Below are positions 5,024-11,581 of a DNA stretch of 12,046 nt, piece by piece. How positions within the stretch are numbered: the first letter of the stretch is position 1; each line of letters begins with the position of its first letter. Under the pieces are notes generated by a model. It did no database searches, had not been told where the DNA came from, and saw only the letters and a program-made list of their open reading frames with translations. The stretch spans positions 1 to 12,046 of the forward strand of contig JASHWL010000154.1 of NCBI GenBank assembly GCA_030044105.1, read 5' to 3'. The position numbers and the translations under genes are program-made. Origin of the DNA: Thermoplasmata archaeon. Its GTDB lineage: Archaea; Thermoplasmatota; Thermoplasmata; Lutacidiplasmatales; UBA184.

Positions 5024-7939
5024 GTGCCGGTCTACCTCGATGGGGTCGCCTATGAGACGCAGGCCGACGACCGCCTGGTCGACGTCATCGCCCGGGCCGG
5101 CCTCCCCGTGCCCCGGGTCTGCTACCTGAAGCCGCTCGGGCCGATCCAGAGCTGCGACAGCTGCCTCGTCGAGATCGACGGGAAGCTGGTCCGATCGTGC
5201 GCCACGCCGGCCGCGGAGGGCCTCCGCGCGGGCGTCGTGACGCCCCGGGCCGAGTCCGCGCGTCGCGAGGCGGTCGCCCGCCTCGCGCGGAACCACCACT
5301 TCCGCTGCACGCTCTGCGACAACAACAACGGCGACTGCGCCCTCCACGAGGCCGCGAAGACGGTCGGGCTCGAGCGCCAGGTGTACCGGCCCAAGCCGTA
5401 CCCGATCGACGACTCGAGCCCGTTCTACCGGTACGACCCGAACCAGTGCATCCTCTGCGGCCGCTGCGTCGAGGCCTGCCAGGACCTGGTCGTCAACGAG
5501 GTGATCCGCATCGACTGGAAGCGCGAGCGCCCGCGCGTCGTCTGGGACGCGGACGTGCCGGTCGGCGAGTCGACCTGCGTCTCGTGCGGCGCCTGCGCGA
5601 CCGTCTGCCCCGTCGACGCGATCCTCGAGCGGCACATCGTGGGGCGGGCGGGGCTCCTGACCGGGCTGCCCGAGGAGGGCCAGCGGGCGCTCGTGGAGGC
5701 GACGAGCGCGATCGAGGGAAGCTTCCAGCCGCTGCTCGCGCTCAGCGACGCGGAGGCGGCGCTCCGGCCCGCGGTCGTCCGCCGCACGAAGACCGTCTGC
5801 ACGTTCTGCGGCACCGGCTGCAGCTTCGACGTCTGGACGCGGGGCCGCGAGGTCCTCAAGGTGAAGCCCCGGCCGGAGTCGCCGGCGAACGGCGTGGCGA
5901 CCTGCGTCAAGGGCAAGTTCGGGTGGGAGCACCTCGCGAGCCCCCGTCGGTTGACGCGGCCGCTCGTCCGCGACGGACGGCGGTTCCGCATCGCCTCGTG
6001 GGAGGAGGCGATCGCGCTGGTCGCGCGCCGGCTCGCCGAGGTCCGGGCCGCCCACGGGCCGGACGCGCTCTACGTGATCGCCTCGTGCACCGACACGAAC
6101 GAGGAGGTCTACCTGACCCAGAAGCTCGCCCGCGCCGTCCTCGGGACCAACAACGTCGACAACTGCTCCCGCTACTGCCAGTCGCCGGCAACGGTCGGCC
6201 TCTGGCGGACCGTCGGCTACGGCGGGGACGCCGGGTCGATCGAGGACCTCGGCCGGGCCGAGCTCGTGATCGCCATGGGCTCGAACACCGCCGAGTCCCA
6301 CCCGGTGATCGCGTCGCGGATCAAGCGCGCGCAGAAGATGGAGCACCACCGGCTGATCGTCGTCGACCCGCGGCGGCACGAGATGGCCCGCCGGGCCGAC
6401 CGCTGGATCGCGCCCGCGTCGGGGACCGACCTCGTCCTGCTGAACGCGGCCGCACGCTACATCCTCGACCAGGGCTGGGAGGACCGGGCGTTCCTCGCGG
6501 CGCGGGTCGACGGACTGGACGCCTTCCGGGAGAGCGTGGCCCCGTACACGCTCGAGCACGCGAGTGAAGTGACGGGGCTCCCTCGCGAGGAGATCGTGGG
6601 GTTCGCGACCGCCGTGCACGAGGCCCGGAGCGTCGCCATCTGCTGGGCGATGGGCATCACGCAGCATCAGGACGGCAGCGAGACGTCGACCGCGATCTCG
6701 AACCTCCTCCTGCTCACGGGCAATTACGGGCGCCCGGGCACCGGCGGCTATCCGCTCCGCGGCCACGCCAACGTGCAGGGCGCGAGCGACTTCGGCGCCC
6801 TCCCGAACTATTTCCCCGGCTACCAGAAGCTCGACGAACCGGGGGTCCGCGAGCGGCTCGAGGCCGCCTGGGGCGTGGCCCTCCCCTCGAAGCCGGGGCT
6901 CACCAGCGTCGAGTCGATCGATGCGGTGCTGGACGGGCGCGTGCGCGCCATGGTGATCGTCGGAGAGGACAAGGTGCTCGCCGACGCGAACACCGGCCGG
7001 ACGCGCGCGGCGCTCGCGAAGCTCGACTTCCTGGTCGTCGTCGACGCCTTCCTGACGGAGACGGCGCAGTGCGCCGACGTGGTCCTCCCGAGCGCGCTCT
7101 CGCTCGAGAAGGAGGGGACGTTCACCAACACCGAGCGGCGGATCCAGCGGCTCGAGCGGGCGATGCCGCCGCTCGGCGAGTCCCGGCCGGACCTCGAGAT
7201 CGTCACGGACCTCGCGCGGGCCCTCGGCGCGCCGTGGGAGCCGCGCTCGGCGCGCGAGGTCATGGAGGAGATCCGGTCCGTCACGCCGCTGTTCGCGGGC
7301 GTGACCTACGAGCGCCTGGCCGGCTACGGCAGCCTCCAGTGGCCGGTCGGACCGGACGGGAGCGACGCCCCGATCCTCTACCGCGAGCGGTTTGCCTTCC
7401 CGAACGGGCGAGCGCGGCTCTTCCCGACGCAGTTCGTCCCGCCCCTCGCCCCGGACGCGGAGTACGACCTCCTCATCGACAACGGCCGCCTGCTCGAGCA
7501 CTTCCACTGGAGGAGCCTCACCGGCGAGACCGCCGGCCTCGAGGCGAAGGTCCCCGGGATCTTCGTCGAGGTCTCGCCCGAGCTGGCCCGGGAGCGCGGT
7601 CTCGCTGACGGAGATCGCGTGCGCCTGGTCACGCGCGTCGGCGCGCTGACCACGAAGATCTGGGTGACCGACCGGGTGCGTGGCCGCACCCTCTTCGTCC
7701 CCGAGCACGGACGCGGCGCGGACGCGATCAACCTGCTCACCGGCGACGCCCGCGACTCGGTCGCCCGCACGCCGGCCTACAAGGAGCTCCCGGCCCGGCT
7801 GGAGAAGCTCGCGAGCGCCGCGGAGCCGGAGCCCCCCGTGCCGCGGGAGAACTTCCGGCGCGGGACGCCCGCGCCGCCTCAGGTGGGCGTGCGGGTCGAG
7901 GAGAAGTGGACGCGCTCGGACTACGCGTTCCCGGGGTGA
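5024..7939 (+). CDS. fdhA: Formate dehydrogenase-like molybdopterin oxidoreductase, alpha subunit (NuoG-FdhF fusion type)
   Basis: A 971-residue cytoplasmic bis-MGD enzyme with no signal peptide or Tat motif. Domains in order: 2Fe-2S ferredoxin with C33, C44, C47, C59; NuoG-type His-Cys [4Fe-4S] site H91, C95, C98, C105; two-cluster ferredoxin C142/C145/C148/C152 and C185/C188/C191/C195; the molybdopterin domain [4Fe-4S] C259/C262/C266/C294 followed by the conserved Lys (VKGKFGWE); catalytic domain; C-terminal dinucleotide-binding domain (about 800-925) ending in the FDH-like TPAYKELPARLEKL, then a 45-residue Pro-rich tail. The expected metal ligand is C385, but the next residue is Gln (CSRYCQSPAT) where known formate dehydrogenases have His. 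The active-site Arg is kept (YPLRGHANVQG). The GTG at 5024 is chosen because GGAG lies 8 bases upstream and the ferredoxin fold starts immediately after it; the open frame further upstream lies inside truB. Substrate is probably formate but not certain. Confidence 0.88.
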   Translation: MPVYLDGVAYETQADDRLVDVIARAGLPVPRVCYLKPLGPIQSCDSCLVEIDGKLVRSCATPAAEGLRAGVVTPRAESARREAVARLARNHHFRCTLCDNNNGDCALHEAAKTVGLERQVYRPKPYPIDDSSPFYRYDPNQCILCGRCVEACQDLVVNEVIRIDWKRERPRVVWDADVPVGESTCVSCGACATVCPVDAILERHIVGRAGLLTGLPEEGQRALVEATSAIEGSFQPLLALSDAEAALRPAVVRRTKTVCTFCGTGCSFDVWTRGREVLKVKPRPESPANGVATCVKGKFGWEHLASPRRLTRPLVRDGRRFRIASWEEAIALVARRLAEVRAAHGPDALYVIASCTDTNEEVYLTQKLARAVLGTNNVDNCSRYCQSPATVGLWRTVGYGGDAGSIEDLGRAELVIAMGSNTAESHPVIASRIKRAQKMEHHRLIVVDPRRHEMARRADRWIAPASGTDLVLLNAAARYILDQGWEDRAFLAARVDGLDAFRESVAPYTLEHASEVTGLPREEIVGFATAVHEARSVAICWAMGITQHQDGSETSTAISNLLLLTGNYGRPGTGGYPLRGHANVQGASDFGALPNYFPGYQKLDEPGVRERLEAAWGVALPSKPGLTSVESIDAVLDGRVRAMVIVGEDKVLADANTGRTRAALAKLDFLVVVDAFLTETAQCADVVLPSALSLEKEGTFTNTERRIQRLERAMPPLGESRPDLEIVTDLARALGAPWEPRSAREVMEEIRSVTPLFAGVTYERLAGYGSLQWPVGPDGSDAPILYRERFAFPNGRARLFPTQFVPPLAPDAEYDLLIDNGRLLEHFHWRSLTGETAGLEAKVPGIFVEVSPELARERGLADGDRVRLVTRVGALTTKIWVTDRVRGRTLFVPEHGRGADAINLLTGDARDSVARTPAYKELPARLEKLASAAEPEPPVPRENFRRGTPAPPQVGVRVEEKWTRSDYAFPG

Positions 7940-7942
7940 CCG

Positions 7943-8410
7943 GTGGCGGAGCCGATCACGGAGGTCGTCGATCCCGAGGCGGACCGTGCGCTCCTGCGGG
8001 AGTGGGAGGAGCTGTGGGCCGTCCCGGGCCGCTCGGAAGCGGTGGCGCGGACGCTCGACCTGCTGCGCGCGCTCGACGAGCGCGGCCTGCTCGACGCCGG
8101 ACGGGCGGTCCTGGAGGGCAATCCGGCCGCCAGCCACGCCGTCACCGAGTTCCTCACGCAGAGCCAGCAGCTGCGGGTGGCCCGGAACGTGCGGGCCGTC
8201 TTCGAACTGCTCGCCACCGTCGATCTCGGGTCCCTCGCCGCGGCCCGAGGCGCGTCGGGGGCGACCGTCCGGCCGATGGGGCTCCTTGAGCTGCGTCGAC
8301 GCCTGCGCGACCCCGACGTGAGCGCCGGCCTGGCCCTCGTGCTCGACGCGCTCGCCCGCCTCGGGCGCTCGCGGGTCCGTCGCGCTCCGCCGACCTCGAG
8401 GCCCCCGTGA
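7943..8410 (+). CDS. DUF1641 protein, formate dehydrogenase-associated
   Basis: A 155-residue soluble protein, predicted largely alpha-helical, with no membrane segment and no cysteine cluster. The segment LLELRRRLRDPDVSAGLALVLDALARLG (about 113-140) matches the conserved C-terminal pattern of DUF1641 (DPDV..GL....L..LG). DUF1641 proteins such as B. subtilis YrhD are encoded beside FdhA-type alpha subunits (YrhE), which is the arrangement seen here. The GTG start lies 3 bases after the fdhA stop, and the TGA stop overlaps the fdhD start as GTGA, so all three genes are probably made together. Its biochemical role is not established; it may be a small subunit or an assembly partner of the enzyme. 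The assignment rests on one motif and strong context. Confidence 0.75.
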   Translation: MAEPITEVVDPEADRALLREWEELWAVPGRSEAVARTLDLLRALDERGLLDAGRAVLEGNPAASHAVTEFLTQSQQLRVARNVRAVFELLATVDLGSLAAARGASGATVRPMGLLELRRRLRDPDVSAGLALVLDALARLGRSRVRRAPPTSRPP

Positions 8411-9333
8411 GCGGAGGCGACGGCGATGCGCCGCCCGACGTGCGGCCCGCACGCCCGGGCCGGACCGTCCCGGTACCCGTGGAGCGCTGGGGGGCGACCG
8501 CGCACCGGGGTCCGGGTCCGGACGAGGTGGTGACCGAGGAGCCGCTCGAGATCCGGGTCGACGCGGGCCACGGGTCGGTGCCCGTCGCGATCACGCTGCG
8601 GACGCCAGGCCATGACTTCGAGCTCGCGGCCGGCTTCGCGCTCGCCGAGGGGATCGCGCGCCGGCCGGAGGAGATCCGGGGCATCCGCTACTGCGCCCCG
8701 CCCGGCACCGAGCAGGAGTTCAACGTGGTGACCCTCGATCTCGCGGGTCGGTCCGACTTCGACGTCGAGCGGTTCCGCCGGAACGTCTTCACGAACTCGA
8801 GCTGCGGGGTCTGCGGCAAGGCGACGCTCGACCGCCTACGGACCGAGGGCCTCCGGCGCCCCGGCGGGGCCCTCCGCGTGGCGCCCGGTCGCCTGGTCGG
8901 TCTCCCCGAGGCCCTCCGCCGGGCGCAGCCGCTGTTCGCCCGCACGGGGGGGTCGCATGCGACCGGTGTGGCGGACGCGGAAGGGCGCGTGGGCCTCGTG
9001 CGGGAGGACGTCGGTCGGCACAACGCGTTCGACAAGGTCGTGGGCCGGCTCGCCCTCGACGACGGCCTGCCCGCGTCGAACGCGATCGCGGTCGTGAGCG
9101 GGCGCGCGAGCTTCGAGCTCGTGCAGAAGGCGATCGTCGCCGGCTTTCCCGTCCTCGCAGCGGTCGGGGCGCCGAGCCATCTCGCGGTCGCGCTGGCCTG
9201 GGAATACGGGCTCACGCTGGTCGGGTTCGTGCGCCCGGACGGCCTTTCGATCTACGCGGGGGCCGAGCGGCTGGTCCCGGACGGCACGGCGCTCGAGCGC
9301 CCCGCGAGCCCCCGGCCCGCCGTCACCGGATGA
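8407..9333 (+). CDS. fdhD: Formate dehydrogenase accessory sulfurtransferase FdhD
   Basis: FdhD passes sulfur from a cysteine desulfurase to the bis-MGD cofactor of formate dehydrogenase, making the terminal sulfido ligand needed for activity. It has 308 residues. The two catalytic-loop cysteines are C133 and C136 in TNSSCGVCGKATLD. Other family motifs are EEPLEIRV (44-51), HDFELAAGFALAEGI (69-83), TGGSHATGV (180-188), REDVGRHNAFDKVVG (199-213) and SGRASFELVQKAIVAGFPVL (231-250). The GTG start overlaps the preceding TGA; the first 35 or so residues are variable and Pro/Arg-rich. It closes the fdhA-DUF1641-fdhD operon, and its 3' end overlaps the convergent moeA by 11 bases. Its presence strongly supports a formate dehydrogenase-type role for the upstream enzyme. 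Confidence 0.96.
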   Translation: MSGGDGDAPPDVRPARPGRTVPVPVERWGATAHRGPGPDEVVTEEPLEIRVDAGHGSVPVAITLRTPGHDFELAAGFALAEGIARRPEEIRGIRYCAPPGTEQEFNVVTLDLAGRSDFDVERFRRNVFTNSSCGVCGKATLDRLRTEGLRRPGGALRVAPGRLVGLPEALRRAQPLFARTGGSHATGVADAEGRVGLVREDVGRHNAFDKVVGRLALDDGLPASNAIAVVSGRASFELVQKAIVAGFPVLAAVGAPSHLAVALAWEYGLTLVGFVRPDGLSIYAGAERLVPDGTALERPASPRPAVTG

Positions 9334-10525
9334 GTCGCTGCAGGTCGAGGGAGGTACCCGCCCGGTAGCTGCGGCCCCGTCGGAAGTAGCCGAAGGCGTC
9401 GGCGTCCAGCAGCGCCCCGTACCGGGTCACCCCCCACCCGAGGGGCTCCGCGCGACCGGCGCGGATCGCGAAGAGGACGGTCGAGTCCATGCGATGGTCG
9501 ACCGTGAACGGCCGCGCGAGCGGGAGCCGGACCCGGCGCCGGAGTTCGACACCTCGCCAACGGCCGAGCAGCGCGAGCCCGAACTCGTGGAACGAGACGA
9601 CCGCGCTCTCGATCTGGCCTGGCAGGACCAGGACCGGGCGGCGGCGGACGAGGCCAAGGCCCGCGCGCTTCAGTACGTTCACGCGGACGCCCCCGAAGAC
9701 GAGCCGACCGGCCTCGGCGACGGCGCGCTTGGTGCAGTCGCGCGGACCCACCGACGACCCGCCGACGGTCACGAGGAGGTCGCTCCGGAGGCTGGCGCGC
9801 TCGAGCGCCTCCCGGATCCGTCGCACGTCGTCCGGTAGCGGGCGCACGCGGGTCACCGTCGCCCAGCGCGAAGCGGTGGCCGCGATCCAGGGGCCGATCG
9901 CATCCGCCGGCCCGCGGCGATCCGCCGCTCCCCGCGCGAGCTCGTCGCCCGTCGCCAGGATCGTGATCCGGAGCCGCCGCACGCGCAGCTCCGGGATGCG
10001 CGCGGCGAGGAGGCCCGCGAGGGTGTAGCCGTCCACGGGAAGGTCCGGCCGGGCGAGCACGCTTCCCCGGGCGATCGCCGCGCCCGGCGCGTGGACGTCC
10101 CGGCCTTGGGGCACCGGCCGTGCGAGCTGAAGCCGAGGGCCCACGACGCGGGCGGCCTCGAGGCGGGCGACCGCGGTCGCCCCGCGAGGGAGCGGCGCGC
10201 CGGTCGCGATCGGCACGGCGTCGCCGGGACGGAGGCGGGCGGTGGGCCCCGGGACCAGGCGAAACGCCGTGATCCGGTGGGGCGGGAGCGCCAGCGCGAA
10301 GCCGTCCATCGCGGAGGTGGGGGCCCGAGGGACCGGCCTCGGCGCCCGCACTACACCCGCAGGCCAGGCGCCCAGCGCCGCGAGGACGGGACGTCGTTCC
10401 ACCCCCAGCGGTGGGAGCGGGAGGGCGCCCAGCCGGCGGCGAGCTTCGGCGAGGGCGAGTAGCGGATAAGCCACGGAAGGAGTGCCCCGGGTCACGCCCT
10501 CGACCAGGACGGGGGCGCGACGCAT
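9323..10525 (-). CDS. moeA: Molybdopterin molybdenumtransferase MoeA, divergent
   Basis: MoeA inserts molybdate (or tungstate) into adenylylated molybdopterin. It has 400 residues, the normal size. Motifs seen: APTSAMDGFAL (68-78), DAVPIATGAPLPRGATAVAR (102-121), GRDVHAPGAAIARGSVL (141-157), ILATGDELA (189-197) and DLLVTVGGSSVGPRDCTKRA (249-268). Later motifs differ: the usual 'KPGKP' region reads NVLKRAGLG (283-291), and 'GLPGNPVSA' reads VLPGQIESA (300-308). It may therefore be a specialised paralogue. The ATG at 10525 overlaps the mobB ATG on the other strand inside GCATGC. Later in-frame GTG codons (residues 11 and 18) are possible alternative starts, and the fold probably begins near residue 18-20. 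It stands alone on the minus strand, between fdhD and mobB, within a set of Mo-cofactor genes. Confidence 0.85.
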   Translation of the reverse strand: MRRAPVLVEGVTRGTPSVAYPLLALAEARRRLGALPLPPLGVERRPVLAALGAWPAGVVRAPRPVPRAPTSAMDGFALALPPHRITAFRLVPGPTARLRPGDAVPIATGAPLPRGATAVARLEAARVVGPRLQLARPVPQGRDVHAPGAAIARGSVLARPDLPVDGYTLAGLLAARIPELRVRRLRITILATGDELARGAADRRGPADAIGPWIAATASRWATVTRVRPLPDDVRRIREALERASLRSDLLVTVGGSSVGPRDCTKRAVAEAGRLVFGGVRVNVLKRAGLGLVRRRPVLVLPGQIESAVVSFHEFGLALLGRWRGVELRRRVRLPLARPFTVDHRMDSTVLFAIRAGRAEPLGWGVTRYGALLDADAFGYFRRGRSYRAGTSLDLQRLIR

Positions 10526-10527
10526 GC
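10522..10527. promoter_or_regulatory. GCATGC palindrome holding both divergent start codons
   Basis: The moeA ATG (complement of 10523-10525) and the mobB ATG (10524-10526) share the central CATG. If both starts are right, each gene's promoter must lie inside the other's coding region. For mobB there is a weak GGGGG (10511-10515) 8 bases ahead and a GGATAAG (10464-10470) that could be a poor TATA element. For moeA only a T5 run (complement of about 10565-10569) is visible, about 40 bases away. Confidence 0.45.
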
Positions 10528-10934
10528 CCCTTGTCGTCCAGGTGGTCGGGACTCACGGCGCGGGAAAAACCCTTGCGCTGACGAAGGTCCTGCGCTATCT
10601 CCAGCGGCACGGGCGCTCGGTCGCCGTGCTCAAGCATTCCCACCACGCCATCGATCTTCCGGGCTCGGACACCGACCGATTCGTCCGCGCCGGGGCCCGG
10701 GCGGTCGTGTTCGCATCCGACCGGACGGTCGCGTTCCTTCCGGACGACCCGATCGAGCTCGCTCTCGCGCAACCCGTCGACGTCGTCCTCGTCGAAGGGT
10801 ACCACCGGCGACGTCTGGGCCGGAGGTTCCGCGTGCGCGACCCGGCGGACGCGGGCCGGGTCGCTCGAGAGATCGCGGAGTACCTCGAATCCGCGCTTCC
10901 CACGGTCCGGACCCGTCGGCGATCGAAGGCATGA
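10524..10934 (+). CDS. mobB: Molybdopterin-guanine dinucleotide biosynthesis adaptor MobB
   Basis: A small P-loop GTPase of 136 residues that assists MobA in making the dinucleotide form of the molybdenum cofactor. The P-loop is GTHGAGKT (9-16), with His in place of the more usual Ser. The MobB signature follows as SVAVLKHSHHAIDLPGSDTD (32-51), with its Lys-His and Asp residues, then RAGARAVVF. A second conserved strand ends in VDVVLVEGY (85-93). The start at 10524 is chosen because MPLVVQVVGTHGAGKT leads directly into the P-loop; the in-frame GTG at 10482 would add 14 Arg/Thr-rich residues and reach further into moeA. It overlaps mobA by ATGA at 10931-10934, so the two form a coupled pair. 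The C-terminal tail is basic (RTRRRSKA). Confidence 0.9.
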   Translation: MPLVVQVVGTHGAGKTLALTKVLRYLQRHGRSVAVLKHSHHAIDLPGSDTDRFVRAGARAVVFASDRTVAFLPDDPIELALAQPVDVVLVEGYHRRRLGRRFRVRDPADAGRVAREIAEYLESALPTVRTRRRSKA

Positions 10935-11494
10935 CCGTCCATTTCCGGGAGAGAGCGGCCGTCGTGCTCGTCGGGCATGCCACCCGGCTGCCCGGAAAGT
11001 TCGATCGGGAGATCGAGGGAGTGCCGGTGCTCGAGCGCGCCCTGAGGGCCGTGGGCCGCGCGGGGTTCCGACCGACGATCGTCGCGACCACCCCTCGGAC
11101 GCACCCCACCGTGGAGGTGCTGCTGGACCGGTACGATCGCGGCCCGCTCGGGGGCGTGCGGACGTTCCTCGAGGTCGCCCCGGGGCCGTTCCTGCTGGTG
11201 GGCGGCGACATGCCGTACCTCGATGCGGATGCGCTCCGGCGGCTGGCCGATCTTCATCGGCCGGGCCTCTCCATCGTGCCCCGGTGGCAGGGCGGGGAGC
11301 TCGAGGTGCTCCACGCGATGTACGACCTCCGGCCCGCGGACGTGGTCCGGACATGGGTCGCGGGCCGTCCGCTGCGGGACCTTGTACGTGCGGGGATCCA
11401 GGACGGTTCCGTCCGGACCGTGCCGGCCGAGGACATCGGGACGCGCTCCCTGACCGACCTCGACACGGTCGCGGACTGGGAACGGCTGGCCTAG
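10931..11494 (+). CDS. mobA: Molybdenum cofactor guanylyltransferase-like protein MobA, divergent
   Basis: Nucleotidyltransferase fold protein of 187 residues that would attach GMP (or possibly CMP) to molybdopterin. The nucleotide-binding N-terminus reads VVLVGHATRLPGKFDREIEG (11-30). It keeps an Arg, a Gly-Lys and the following pattern, but not the usual LAGG. GPLGGVRTFL (71-80) and LLVGGDMPYLD (88-98) correspond to the family's 'GPLAGI' and 'CDMP' motifs; D93 is the probable metal-binding Asp. The C-terminal RSLTDLDTVADWERL (172-186) is the usual 'N-x-NTP-DL' end. Its ATG overlaps the mobB stop. It fits the need of the upstream bis-MGD enzyme. The altered first motif leaves open whether it uses GTP or another nucleotide. 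A generic MobA-like (NTP_transf_3) annotation is the cautious alternative. Confidence 0.82.
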   Translation: MTVHFRERAAVVLVGHATRLPGKFDREIEGVPVLERALRAVGRAGFRPTIVATTPRTHPTVEVLLDRYDRGPLGGVRTFLEVAPGPFLLVGGDMPYLDADALRRLADLHRPGLSIVPRWQGGELEVLHAMYDLRPADVVRTWVAGRPLRDLVRAGIQDGSVRTVPAEDIGTRSLTDLDTVADWERLA

Positions 11495-11519
11495 CCGGTG
11501 GGATCCTCCGGGCTCGGGT

Positions 11520-11543
11520 GCGGCCTCGCGAGGCGGAGGCCGC
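11520..11543 (+). terminator. Inverted repeat/hairpin after mobA and ahead of the transporter promoter
   Basis: GCGGCCTC (11520-11527) and GAGGCCGC (11536-11543) form a perfect 8-bp stem with an 8-base loop, 25 bases after the mobA stop. The nested sequence GCCTCGCGAGGC (11523-11534) is itself a perfect 12-base palindrome, so two alternative structures compete. A pyrimidine-rich TTTATTTCTCTC stretch follows 10 bases later. It could end mobA transcription or be an operator just upstream of the next TATA box; the sequence does not decide between them. Confidence 0.4.
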
Positions 11544-11553
11544 TCCCGCCACG

Positions 11554-11560
11554 TTTATTT
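11554..11560 (+). promoter_or_regulatory. TATA box for MMPL-family transporter gene (leaderless)
   Basis: TTTATTT stands out in GC-rich DNA and is centred 25 bases before the GTG at 11582. That spacing places transcription initiation at the start codon itself. No Shine-Dalgarno-like sequence is close to the GTG (GTCGGACGGGC precedes it), which agrees with leaderless initiation, as proposed for secY. Confidence 0.65.
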
Positions 11561-11581
11561 CTCTCGGTCCGTCGGACGGGC

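Noticed and set aside
6176..6178. Selenocysteine in the dehydrogenase active site
   Set aside because: The codon is TGC (Cys), not TGA, so no recoding is needed.
4817..8452. 1211-residue open frame on the minus strand opposite fdhA
   Set aside because: Its product is a low-complexity Arg/Asp/Glu/Pro-rich string with no recognisable fold, lying antisense to a gene with complete motifs. Such frames arise because GC-rich third codon positions remove stops on the opposite strand.
10482..10523. GTG at 10482 as mobB start
   Set aside because: It would add 14 residues without family similarity and overlap moeA further. The ATG at 10524 leads straight into the P-loop strand.
9252..11552. 766-residue minus-strand frame spanning fdhD end, moeA, mobB and mobA
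   Set aside because: It runs in a different frame from moeA, shows no motif, and is Arg/Pro/Gly-rich; moeA, mobB and mobA explain the region.
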